Shown here: positions 1 through 8,091 of the stretch, in pieces
Position numbering within the stretch: position 1 is the first letter of the stretch
How the letters are laid out: every line of letters starts with the position of its first letter
Source: Rhodoferax ferrireducens
Lineage (GTDB): Bacteria; Pseudomonadota; Gammaproteobacteria; Burkholderiales; Burkholderiaceae_C
Length of the DNA: 64,000 bases
Assembly (NCBI GenBank): GCA_002083775.1
Contig: MTEI01000003.1
Coordinates: 1-64,000, forward strand
Direction of reading: 5' to 3'
Made by a program: the position numbers and the translations under genes
The notes under the pieces: generated by a model
The model's database searches: none
The model's input: the letters and a program-made list of their open reading frames with translations, nothing else
What the model was told of the DNA's origin: nothing

Positions 1-150
1 GATTGCTACCCAAAACCGCACGCACCTGACCCGGTCGCCCTGCCATTTGCAAAAACCAGCCGCAATACGTAAAAGCCAACCGCAAAAGCCAGCCACCACA
101 CGCTAGGCATCGCTGTCAAAACACACCACTTTGAATCGAACCCCGCCGGT

Positions 151-1281
151 TTAACTGGCGTGGCCACGCCGTTCGGGGCGTACCGGCACACGCAGATCGT
201 CCAGGTAATCGTGGGTAATGTTCACGCCTGAGCGCACGCCCAGGTCTGCGGCGTGCAGGGCCAGCCATTGGCTGGCATGGCTTTGCCCGAGCTCGTGCAA
301 CGCGTGAATGAGCTGCGCGTCGGTCGACAGCTTGGTGGCGGCGCCCAATTGCTCCAGCACCTCGCCGCCGTCAATGCGGTGCAGCAGCACGTCTTTGTAA
401 TGCGCCGGGTCGAGTTTGCCCTGCGCCAGCAGGCGTTTGACAAAGTCGATGGCGCGCATCTCGGCCATCAGTGCGGCGTTGAAGGTGATCTCGTTAAGCC
501 GGTCCAGGATGTCAACGGCACTGGTGGGCAACTTGTCGCGCTTGATCGGGTTGATCTGTACCAGCAGGATGTCGCGGCTGTCGCACTGGTAAATCAGCGG
601 GTGGATGGCCGGGTTCCCCGCGTAGCCACCGTCCCAATAAAACTCGTCCTCGATTTCCACTGCCTGAAACATCATGGGCAGGCAGGCCGAGGCCATCACC
701 GCATTGGCGGTGATGCGTTTGCCCGAAAACACCTCGGCCTTGCCGGTGCTGACTTTGGTGGCCACCACAAACAGCTTGAGGTCAGTGAATGCCGCCAGGC
801 GCTCAAAGTCAATCTGGCGTTCGACAAAGTCTTTCAAAGGGTTGATGTCCAGCGGGTTGCTCTGGTAGGGCGACATCGAGCCCGACCAGGCGCGCGCCAT
901 GGCGTCGGCCCATTGCCCGGTGGGCGAGCTGTCCATCCCGGCCAGGCCAAACATCAAATCGAAAGGCGCGCGCTGCGCCTGACCCAACGCACCCATGGCG
1001 ACGATGCCGTTCCAGAAACTGGCCAACGACTCGCGCGCTGCTTCATGGGCGGCAACGCGAGAGCGCCCTTGCGCCTGCGCCAAGCCATGCGCCAGTGCCA
1101 CCGCATTCATGGCACCGGCACTGGTGCCGCTGATGCCTTCAATGTGGATGCGCGGGTCTTGCAGCAGCACATCGAGCACCCCCCAGGTAAAAGCCCCGTG
1201 CGAGCCGCCGCCCTGCAAGCCGAGGTTGATGGGGTGCGCCCCGATGGATGGTGTGGGCGAGGTGTCAGATTTTTTGTGCAT
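151..1281 (-). CDS. Patatin-like phospholipase
   Basis: Predicted serine lipase/acyl hydrolase of the patatin family, 376 residues. The glycine-rich oxyanion loop GLQGGGSHGA lies at residues 21-30, the nucleophile elbow GTSAG at about 52-56 (Ser54), and the catalytic Asp in a DGG motif near residue 218, so the Ser-Asp dyad is intact. There is no signal peptide, so it is probably cytosolic or peripheral at the inner membrane, acting on phospholipids or other acyl esters. The ATG start directly precedes the conserved N-terminal strand. It is divergent from the next gene and separated by an AT-rich repeat. The exact substrate cannot be read from sequence. Confidence 0.9.
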   Translation of the reverse strand: MHKKSDTSPTPSIGAHPINLGLQGGGSHGAFTWGVLDVLLQDPRIHIEGISGTSAGAMNAVALAHGLAQAQGRSRVAAHEAARESLASFWNGIVAMGALGQAQRAPFDLMFGLAGMDSSPTGQWADAMARAWSGSMSPYQSNPLDINPLKDFVERQIDFERLAAFTDLKLFVVATKVSTGKAEVFSGKRITANAVMASACLPMMFQAVEIEDEFYWDGGYAGNPAIHPLIYQCDSRDILLVQINPIKRDKLPTSAVDILDRLNEITFNAALMAEMRAIDFVKRLLAQGKLDPAHYKDVLLHRIDGGEVLEQLGAATKLSTDAQLIHALHELGQSHASQWLALHAADLGVRSGVNITHDYLDDLRVPVRPERRGHAS

Positions 1282-1354
1282 GGCTGAAGCTTAGCAGCCT
1301 GCAACGCGAGCCTGTTGCAGGTGCCCGCCAGCCTGCTGGTACAGCCCTGAGTTG

Positions 1355-1410
1355 CTCCTCATAAAAGAGCTATTTAGGCAATATACATAAGGGCTAGAGG
1401 GTGATTTGTT
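1355..1410. repeat. CTAG intergenic palindrome, copy 1 (degenerate)
   Basis: AT-rich copy of the repeat family found throughout the window; the AAGGGCTAGAGG half is clear and the other half is degenerate. It sits between the divergent patatin and PhnD-like genes. The remaining ~160 bases of this gap hold only an AT-rich tract near 1410-1425 that could contain the promoter of the downstream operon. Confidence 0.6.
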
Positions 1411-1500
1411 ATATTATTTATATGGCACTTTTGCACTTTGGAAGGCGGTGCTACAGTGGTCGCAAGCGGCCACGGCGGCTGGGTCAACAGATGAGAGCAC

Positions 1501-2418
1501 ATGAGAACCTTGCGTCAAATGGGTCAATGGGTCCTGGTGGGGGCGGTCGCCTTGCTGGCAGCCTGTCGCCCCGCGCCACCGGAAACACCGCTGCAGTACA
1601 GCGCTGCGCCAGCCAATGCGGCGGTGCCGGTGTATCGCCTGGCGGTGCACCCGCTGTACAACCCGCAGCTTCTAACGGTGGCATACCAGCCGCTCGTGGA
1701 CCAGCTCAACAGCCAACTGCCCGGTGCCCGCCTTGAGCTGGAAGCCTCGCGCGACTACCAAAGCTTCGAGAAAAAGTACGCTGCGCGTGAGCCAGCCTTT
1801 TTGCTACCCAACCCCTGGCAGACGCTGCAAGCCATGAAACATGGCTACCGCGTCATCGCCATGGCTGGTGATGCCAGCGACTTCAGGGGTATTTTTGTGG
1901 TGCGTCGCGACAGTGGCATCCGCCTGCCCGCCGACCTGAAAGGCAAGGTGGTGAGCTACCCGTCGCACACGGCGCTGGCAGCGTGTGTCATGCCGCAGTA
2001 CTTCTTGCACACCCAGGGCATCAACGTGCAGCGCGACCTCCAAAATGTGTATGTTGGCTCGCAAGAGTCTTCCATCATGAACGTTTATCTGGGGCAGGCG
2101 GCCGCTGGCGCCACTTGGCCGCCGCCGTGGCGGCTGTTCCTGCGTGACCACCCGCAAGAAGCAGCCCAGCTCAAGGTGATCTGGGAGACCGAACCCCTGG
2201 TCAACAACTCGGTGATGGTGCGTGATGATGTGCCTGAGCCAGTGCGGGCACAGGTGTTGTCGGGCCTGCTCGGCCTGTCGCACACAGCGGCCGGGCAGGC
2301 CGTGCTGGCGGGCATGGCCACGGCCCGTTTCCAGAGCGCGGATGACGCCACTTATGAGGTGGTGGCGCGTTATGTCAGCCGCTTTGAGCAACTGGTGCGC
2401 CCGGTGGGGCAACCGTGA
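1501..2418 (+). CDS. PhnD-like phosphate/phosphonate-type ABC substrate-binding lipoprotein
   Basis: 305-residue periplasmic binding protein of the PhnD/transferrin-fold class. The N-terminus is a lipoprotein signal with lipobox LLAAC (Cys22), so the mature protein is membrane-anchored. The body has the two-lobe pattern of the family (LAVHPLYNPQ, then the DLKGKVVSYPS segment). No permease or ATPase lies nearby. Instead its stop overlaps the start of a membrane diguanylate cyclase, which suggests it senses a ligand for that enzyme rather than feeding a transporter. The ligand is unknown; PhnD-like sensors of this kind need not bind phosphonate. Confidence 0.82.
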   Translation: MRTLRQMGQWVLVGAVALLAACRPAPPETPLQYSAAPANAAVPVYRLAVHPLYNPQLLTVAYQPLVDQLNSQLPGARLELEASRDYQSFEKKYAAREPAFLLPNPWQTLQAMKHGYRVIAMAGDASDFRGIFVVRRDSGIRLPADLKGKVVSYPSHTALAACVMPQYFLHTQGINVQRDLQNVYVGSQESSIMNVYLGQAAAGATWPPPWRLFLRDHPQEAAQLKVIWETEPLVNNSVMVRDDVPEPVRAQVLSGLLGLSHTAAGQAVLAGMATARFQSADDATYEVVARYVSRFEQLVRPVGQP

Positions 2419-4997
2419 TGCTGGCCACTTTGCAACGTTGGTTGTTGGGCACCCTGCGCCGCCAATTGGTGACTGGCATGGTGCTGACCGTGGCCTTGAT
2501 GATGGGCGCCTTTGTCTGGGACCTGGCGCGTCGCCAGCAGCAGGCGGTGCTGGAGCAGCAGTCGCGCCAGGCGGTGGGCATGGCCCGCAGCGTGGCGGTA
2601 GTGGGGTCGGTCTGGCTGGCCGCGCGAGACGTGAGTGGCCTGCAAGAGATTGTGCTGGGCTTGACCAACTACCCGGACCTGCGCTATGCCATGGTGCTTG
2701 ACACCCGTGGTCAAGTGCTGGCCCACAGCGAAGCCGAGCGGCGTGGGCAGTACCTGACCGACTTGCCCACCGCCGCACAGCTGCAGGTGCGCCAGCAAGG
2801 CGGTCACCTGGTGGACGTTTTCAGCCCGGTGATGCTCGATAGTCGGCTGATCGGCTGGGTGCGTGTCGGCATGGCGGGGTCGTCGATGGAGGCTCGCCTG
2901 GCCGAGGTCACCCGTGATGGCTTGATGTATGCCTTGGTGGGTGTCATCCTGGCGGCGGCTTTTTCGCTTGTGGTCAGCCGTTTGCTGACGCGGCGTCTGG
3001 AAGCCATCTCCAAAGTGGCCAGCGCGGTTGAATCGGGCCAGGCCTTGGTGCGCGCCGAGGTGCCTGGCCATGACGAGGCCGCGCAGCTGGCACGCCAGTT
3101 CAACACCATGCTCGACGCCCTGGCGCAGCGTGATTGCGCCCTCAAAGAAAGCGAAGCCTTCAAAACCGTGATTCTGGACTCGGTGGCTGCCGAGATTGCC
3201 GTCATTGACCGCGACGGCACCATTCTTGCCGTCAACGAGCAATGGCGGCAGTTCTCCATGGACAACAGCAGCCGCCCTGGCCAGCTGGCGCCGCACACCG
3301 ATGTGGGCACCAACTACCTGAGTGCGTGTGGTCTGGATGACAACCGCGTCAGCCTGGGCGCAACGCTGGCGCAGGACGGCATCCAGGCGGTGCTGGACGG
3401 ACGCTCCTCGCATTTCAGTCTGGACTACCCCTGCCACTCGCCAGACCAGCAGCGCTGGTTCACCATGATGGTGCGGCCACTGGGGTCTGACAAGCACAGT
3501 GGCGTGGTCATCACCCACACCGACATCAGCGCCGTCAAGAAGGCCGAGCGTTACGAGCAGTTTCGCAGCCGCATCCTGGAGCTGATGGCCAGCGACGCCG
3601 CCTTGCCTGACCTGCTGCTGGCCATAGTTTTGGGTGTGGAGCAACTCCACCCGACCATGTTGTGCAGCATTCTCCGGCTCAGTGACGATGGACGCCACCT
3701 GGGTGAAGTGATCGCGCCAAGCCTGCCCGATTTCTATAACCAGGCGCTGGTTGGTGCCGAGATCGGCTTGGGTCGGGGTTCTTGCGGTACGGCAGCCGCC
3801 ACCGGCGAGCGGGTGGTGGTGGAAGACATTGCCACCCACCCCTACTGGGCCGATTACAAGGAACTGGCCCAACGCGCAGGGCTTGGCGCCTGCTGGTCTC
3901 AGCCGGTGGTGTCGTCTACCGGCCAGATGCTGGGTACTTTTGCGATCTACCACCGCCAGATTCATGCACCGTCAGCGCTCGACATTGCCCTGATCGAGCA
4001 GTCGGCGCGCCTGGCCAGCATTGCCATCGAGCACAAGAAGATCCAGGCCGCCCTGCGAGCCAGCGAAGGCATGTTCCGCACCCTCTTTGAGACCCTGCCC
4101 ACTGGCGTGTTGTATCAAAACCTGGACGGCATCATCACCTCGGCCAACCCGGCCGCGCAACGCATGCTGGGCTTGACGATGGACCAGCTGCAGGGCCGTA
4201 CCTCCACCGACCCGCGCTGGCGCGCTATCCGCGAAGATGGCAGCGACTTCCCCGGTGAGCAGCATCCCATCTCGGTCGCGATCAAAACCGGCCAGCCGGT
4301 GCGTAACGTGATGATGGGCATTGCCGTGCCAGAGCGTGACTACGTCTGGCTGCTGGTCAGCGCCATGCCCTTGTTTCGCGACGGCAAGCTGGAGCAGGCC
4401 TATGTGGTGTTTGAAGACGTGACCGATCGCCACCAGATGGAGCAGCAGGTGCGGCAGCTGGCGTTTTATGACCCGTTGACACAGTTGCCCAACCGGCGCC
4501 TGCTCAGTGAGCGGCTGACCCAGGCCATCAACGCCAGCAGGCGCAGCGGCTGTTATGGGGCGATGATGTTTCTCGATCTGGACAACTTCAAGCCGCTCAA
4601 TGACCAACATGGCCACGAGCTGGGTGACATGTTGCTGCGCGAGGTGGCGCGGCGCCTGCGCGCCTGCGTGCGCGAGGTTGACACCGTGGCGCGAATCGGC
4701 GGCGATGAGTTTGTGGTGATGCTGATCGACTTGGCCGAAGAGCCGACCGGGTCAGCGGCACAGGCCCGCACGGTCGCCAAAAAGATTTTGGCCAGTCTGG
4801 CTGAGCCCTATGTGCTGCGGTTCAGCGACACCGGCGCTCTGAGTCAGGCCGTAGAGCACCGCTGCACCGCCAGCATTGGTGTCACTTTGTTCTCGCACCG
4901 CGACAGTGCTCAGGAACCGATTTTGCAACGCGCCGATGTCGCCATGTACCGGGCCAAGGATGCTGGCCGCAACCGGGCGCAGTTTGATACCGACTGA
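2418..4997 (+). CDS. Membrane PAS-GAF-PAS diguanylate cyclase
   Basis: About 859 residues. Order: TM1 (~18-38), a ~120-residue periplasmic sensor, TM2 (~173-193), HAMP, PAS (~245-375), GAF (~390-540), PAS (~550-670), GGDEF (~690-855). The active-site GGDEF near residue 760 is intact, and an inhibitory RxxD site (REVD) lies five residues before it, so the enzyme should make c-di-GMP with product inhibition. I chose ATG 2418, which overlaps the upstream stop (TGATG); GTG 2415 is the alternative. The overlap implies translational coupling with the PhnD-like lipoprotein, the likely input to the periplasmic domain. Confidence 0.9.
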   Translation: MLATLQRWLLGTLRRQLVTGMVLTVALMMGAFVWDLARRQQQAVLEQQSRQAVGMARSVAVVGSVWLAARDVSGLQEIVLGLTNYPDLRYAMVLDTRGQVLAHSEAERRGQYLTDLPTAAQLQVRQQGGHLVDVFSPVMLDSRLIGWVRVGMAGSSMEARLAEVTRDGLMYALVGVILAAAFSLVVSRLLTRRLEAISKVASAVESGQALVRAEVPGHDEAAQLARQFNTMLDALAQRDCALKESEAFKTVILDSVAAEIAVIDRDGTILAVNEQWRQFSMDNSSRPGQLAPHTDVGTNYLSACGLDDNRVSLGATLAQDGIQAVLDGRSSHFSLDYPCHSPDQQRWFTMMVRPLGSDKHSGVVITHTDISAVKKAERYEQFRSRILELMASDAALPDLLLAIVLGVEQLHPTMLCSILRLSDDGRHLGEVIAPSLPDFYNQALVGAEIGLGRGSCGTAAATGERVVVEDIATHPYWADYKELAQRAGLGACWSQPVVSSTGQMLGTFAIYHRQIHAPSALDIALIEQSARLASIAIEHKKIQAALRASEGMFRTLFETLPTGVLYQNLDGIITSANPAAQRMLGLTMDQLQGRTSTDPRWRAIREDGSDFPGEQHPISVAIKTGQPVRNVMMGIAVPERDYVWLLVSAMPLFRDGKLEQAYVVFEDVTDRHQMEQQVRQLAFYDPLTQLPNRRLLSERLTQAINASRRSGCYGAMMFLDLDNFKPLNDQHGHELGDMLLREVARRLRACVREVDTVARIGGDEFVVMLIDLAEEPTGSAAQARTVAKKILASLAEPYVLRFSDTGALSQAVEHRCTASIGVTLFSHRDSAQEPILQRADVAMYRAKDAGRNRAQFDTD

Positions 4998-5100
4998 CAG
5001 CAAAACACGCCGTCGATTGCCGCTGGCTGGCGCGCGCCCTGTGGCGACATCAGCGCGAGCACCGGGTTGGGCTGCGTATTGGCCGCGTTGTGGCCAGTGT

Positions 5101-6303
5101 CTACCAATTGACCTCGCGCTCCGGGGTGGCGCTGATTTTGTGGATGGACAGGTCGGCACCCTCGTACTCTTCTTCTTGGGTCAGGCGCAAGCCCAGGCTG
5201 ATTTTCAGCACGCCATACACCACCAGGCCGCTGCCTGCAGCCCAGGCCACGCCCAACATGGTGCCGATGAGTTGCGCGCTGAAGCTCACGCCGCCCAAGC
5301 CGCCCAGCGCCTGGCTGCCAAAGATTCCCGCCGCAATGCCGCCCCAGGTGCCGCACAGCCCATGCAGCGGCCACACGCCCAGCACATCGTCAATCTTCCA
5401 GCGGTTTTGTGTCAGCGTGAACATGACCACAAACAGCGCCCCGGCCACGGTACCCGTCACTAGCGCCCCCAGCGGGTGCATCAGGTCGGAGCCGGCGCAC
5501 ACCGCCACCAGCCCGGCCAGCGGGCCGTTGTGCACAAAACCGGGGTCGTTTTTGCCAGCCACCAGCGCCGCCAGCGTGCCGCCGACCATGGCCATCAGCG
5601 AGTTAACCGCCACCAGGCCGGAGATTTTGTCCAGCGTCTGGGCGCTCATCACGTTGAAGCCAAACCAGCCCACCGTCAGAATCCACGCGCCCAGCGCCAG
5701 AAACGGGATGCTGCTTGGCGGGTGCGCCGAAATGCCGCCATCCTTGCGGTACCGGTTAGAGCGTGCGCCCAGCAAAATCACCGCAGGCAGCGCAATCCAG
5801 CCGCCCACCGCATGCACCACCACGCTACCGGCAAAGTCGTGAAACTCTGCGCCGGTCACGCTTTTGAGCCAGGCCTGCACGCCAAAGTGTTGGTTCCAGG
5901 CGATGCCTTCAAAAAATGGGTAGACAAACCCAACAATGACCGCGGTGGCAATCAGTTGCGGCCAAAACCGGGCGCGCTCGGCAATGCCGCCCGAAATGAT
6001 GGCCGGAATAGCCGCTGCAAAGGTCAACAGAAAGAAGAACTTGACCAGGTCGTAGCCGTTTTTGGCGGCCAGCTGCTCGGCGCCCACAAAGAAGTGCGTG
6101 CCATACGCCACGCCATACCCGACCAGAAAATACACCACGGTCGAGACTGAAAAGTCCACCAGGATCTTCACCAGCGCATTGACCTGGCTCTTGCGGCGAA
6201 CGGTGCCCAGCTCCAAAAATGCAAAACCGGCATGCATGGCCAGCACCATGATGCCGCCCAGCAGGATGAACAAGGCATCTGCGCCCTGTTTTAGTGCTTC
6301 CAT
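5101..6303 (-). CDS. amtB: Ammonium transporter Amt
   Basis: Inner-membrane ammonium channel, 400 residues, with the 11-helix Amt pattern. The two pore histidines are in FAGSVVVH and WPLHGLCG. The C-terminal tail (GLRLTQEEEYEGADLS) is the conserved PII-contact region. I place the start at ATG 6303 because AGAGG lies six bases upstream; a longer in-frame extension lacks a ribosome site. No glnK is adjacent, unlike most proteobacterial amtB loci. A sigma54-type promoter lies about 75 bases upstream, so nitrogen control through NtrC is likely. Confidence 0.95.
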   Translation of the reverse strand: MEALKQGADALFILLGGIMVLAMHAGFAFLELGTVRRKSQVNALVKILVDFSVSTVVYFLVGYGVAYGTHFFVGAEQLAAKNGYDLVKFFFLLTFAAAIPAIISGGIAERARFWPQLIATAVIVGFVYPFFEGIAWNQHFGVQAWLKSVTGAEFHDFAGSVVVHAVGGWIALPAVILLGARSNRYRKDGGISAHPPSSIPFLALGAWILTVGWFGFNVMSAQTLDKISGLVAVNSLMAMVGGTLAALVAGKNDPGFVHNGPLAGLVAVCAGSDLMHPLGALVTGTVAGALFVVMFTLTQNRWKIDDVLGVWPLHGLCGTWGGIAAGIFGSQALGGLGGVSFSAQLIGTMLGVAWAAGSGLVVYGVLKISLGLRLTQEEEYEGADLSIHKISATPEREVNW

Positions 6304-6375
6304 GAGAACCTCTTTGAGAAATTTGCTATGTATTAGTGCGTTATTGAGGGGCTCCACGAAAACGCACCAAAGTAA

Positions 6376-6392
6376 AGCAAAAAGCGCGCCAG
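6376..6392 (-). promoter_or_regulatory. Sigma54 (RpoN) promoter for amtB
   Basis: On the minus strand the sequence reads TGGCGCG-CTTT-TTGC, matching the -24/-12 consensus TGGCACG-N4-TTGC with exact spacing. It would give a leader of about 60 bases to the amtB start. GCACCAAA and TTTGGTGT flank it as an inverted pair, which may be a weak NtrC-like operator. Confidence 0.7.
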
Positions 6393-6430
6393 TTTGGTGT
6401 GTTGGCCGTCACCTTAGAATCTGGGCTGTC

Positions 6431-6612
6431 ATAGGGGAGTAGCCGCCCTTCTTTATTGAGAGGGGCTTGCGTCAACAGACTTGTTTTGCCAACCCTTGGC
6501 AGACATGGCGCAAGCAGAGTCCAGCAACTGGATTTTGGTGAGACCTTTGACTGCACGCCTCCGTTTTTGGCCGGGGTTGCCGTGCAGTCATTGGTTTTTG
6601 TTCCGGCCGGAG
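6431..6612 (+). ncRNA. yybP-ykoY manganese riboswitch
   Basis: The leader contains GGGGAGTAGCCGCC at 6434, GCGTCAACAGACTTG near 6470 and GGTGAGACCTTTGAC near 6538, the conserved segments of the yybP-ykoY Mn2+ aptamer. It is followed by a nine-base-pair hairpin (GACTGCACG paired with CGTGCAGTC, 6549-6589) and a T-rich run, so the expression platform may be a terminator. It leads directly into a UPF0016 Mn exporter, the expected partner of this RNA. Confidence 0.9.
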
Positions 6613-6618
6613 ACCCTC

Positions 6619-7182
6619 ATGGAAGCTTTCTTCATCTCGACCGGCATCGTCGCCCTGGCGGAAATGGGCGACAAAACCCAACTGCTGGCCCTCATCCTCG
6701 CGGCGCGTTTTCGCCAGCCCTGGCCGATTGTTCTCGGTATTTTTGTTGCAACAATAGCCAACCACGCGCTGGCCGGGGCCGTGGGTGCCTGGGTGAACAC
6801 CGCGCTGGGCCCGGACGTGCTGCGCTGGGTGCTGGGCGGCTCCTTTATTGCCATGGCGGTGTGGATGCTGATCCCCGACAAGATGGACGAGAACGACACC
6901 CCCGCCAAGCCGCGTTTTGGTGTGTTTGGCACCACGGTGGTCGCCTTCTTTCTGGCCGAGATGGGCGACAAAACCCAGGTGGCTACGGTGATGCTGGCGG
7001 CGCAATACAGCGCCTACTACTGGGTGATTGCCGGGACCACGCTGGGCATGATGCTGGCCAACGCGCCGGTGGTCTGGCTCGGTGAGCGCATGACGCGGCT
7101 GGTGCCGCTGCGTGTGGTGCACATCGTCTCGGCACTGATTTTCATGGGCTTGGGGTTATGGGCCCTGCTGGGAAGCTTCTAA
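6619..7182 (+). CDS. UPF0016/GDT1 family manganese exporter
   Basis: 187-residue, six-helix membrane protein with two internal repeats, each carrying the signature EMGDKTQ. This is the GDT1/MneA family, which exports Mn2+ (known from Vibrio MneA and eukaryotic TMEM165). The ATG at 6619 starts immediately after the riboswitch hairpin. The longer in-frame reading upstream is riboswitch sequence, not protein. Regulation is very likely Mn2+-dependent through the yybP-ykoY RNA, giving export when cytosolic Mn2+ is high. Confidence 0.92.
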   Translation: MEAFFISTGIVALAEMGDKTQLLALILAARFRQPWPIVLGIFVATIANHALAGAVGAWVNTALGPDVLRWVLGGSFIAMAVWMLIPDKMDENDTPAKPRFGVFGTTVVAFFLAEMGDKTQVATVMLAAQYSAYYWVIAGTTLGMMLANAPVVWLGERMTRLVPLRVVHIVSALIFMGLGLWALLGSF

Positions 7183-7188
7183 GCCCTT

Positions 7189-7230
7189 TTGGCCTCTAGC
7201 CCTTATTCAATAAGGGTGAGCAGCTACAAA
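7189..7230. repeat. CTAG intergenic palindrome, copy 2
   Basis: GGCCTCTAGCCCTTATT with AATAAGGG forms a short imperfect stem between two convergent genes; it could act as a bidirectional terminator. Confidence 0.75.
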
Positions 7231-7245
7231 TACAGGAAACATCGA

Positions 7246-8025
7246 TCAGCCATTGAGCGCCTGCATCCAGCCCAATCCGGCTTCGGTCTGGCTGGCGGGA
7301 TGGTATTCGCAGCCGATCCAGCCGGTGTAACCGATGCGGTCCAGGTGGCGGAACAAAAAGGGAAAGTTGATCTCACCGGTACCTGGCTCATGGCGGCCCG
7401 GGTTGTCCCCCAGTTGCATGTGACCTATACGGGGCAGGTACCGCTGCAGCGTGGCGGCCAGCTCGCCCTCCATGCGCTGGGCGTGGTAAATGTCGTACTG
7501 CACATAGGCGTTGTCGGCGCCCACCGCGTCCAGAATCGCGACCGCCTGCGCGGTGCGATTCACATAAAAGCCGGGCATGTCGTGACTGTTGATCGGCTCC
7601 AGCAGCAGGTTCAACCCGGCGGCTTTGAACTCGGCAGCGCAGTAGCGCAGGTTGTCCAACAGGGTCTGGTGCAACAGCGCATCACCCACGCCCGCCGGGG
7701 CGATGCCCGCCAGGCAGTTGAGTTGCCGCACGCCGAGCGCCTGGGCGTGGCGGATGCCCAAGCTCACCCCGGCACGAAACTCCTCGAAGCGGCCCGGGTG
7801 GCAGGCCAGGCCGCGCTCACCGGCTTCCCAATGGCCGCCGGGCAGGTTGTGCAACACCAGTTGCAGGCCGCAAGCTTCCAGCCGGGCCTTGATCTCGGCC
7901 ACCGGCCAGGCGTAAGGAAACAAAAACTCCACCGCCGTGAAACCGGCCCGCGCGGCGCGCTCAAAGCGCTCCAGAAAGGGCACTTCGGTGAACAGAAAAG
8001 TCAGGTTGGCAGCAAATTGGGGCAT
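7246..8025 (-). CDS. Hydroxypyruvate isomerase family protein
   Basis: 259 residues, xylose-isomerase-like TIM barrel of the Hyi/OtnI type. The N-terminus (MPQFAANLTFLFTEVPF) and metal-site segments LLEPINSHDMPG and QYDIYHAQRMEG are typical, as is the late GEINF plus IGCEYHP. Hyi interconverts hydroxypyruvate and tartronate semialdehyde in glyoxylate metabolism; relatives (OtnI) isomerise 2-oxo-tetronates. No gcl or glxR gene is beside it, so the exact substrate is open. The start at 8025 has GGAG seven bases upstream; the longer reading has none. Confidence 0.85.
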   Translation of the reverse strand: MPQFAANLTFLFTEVPFLERFERAARAGFTAVEFLFPYAWPVAEIKARLEACGLQLVLHNLPGGHWEAGERGLACHPGRFEEFRAGVSLGIRHAQALGVRQLNCLAGIAPAGVGDALLHQTLLDNLRYCAAEFKAAGLNLLLEPINSHDMPGFYVNRTAQAVAILDAVGADNAYVQYDIYHAQRMEGELAATLQRYLPRIGHMQLGDNPGRHEPGTGEINFPFLFRHLDRIGYTGWIGCEYHPASQTEAGLGWMQALNG

Positions 8026-8091
8026 AGGTGTCTCCGGGACCCAGAGCGTAACGGATGCCAGGTGCATGGCTGTCGTGCTGTGCCCGTCACC

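Noticed and set aside
252..1287. Long plus-strand frame opposite the patatin gene
   Set aside because: Composition is typical of an antisense shadow, with no motif; the minus strand has intact patatin motifs.
2370..3965. 531-codon minus-strand frame opposite the first diguanylate cyclase
   Set aside because: His/Gln-rich shadow with no recognisable domain.
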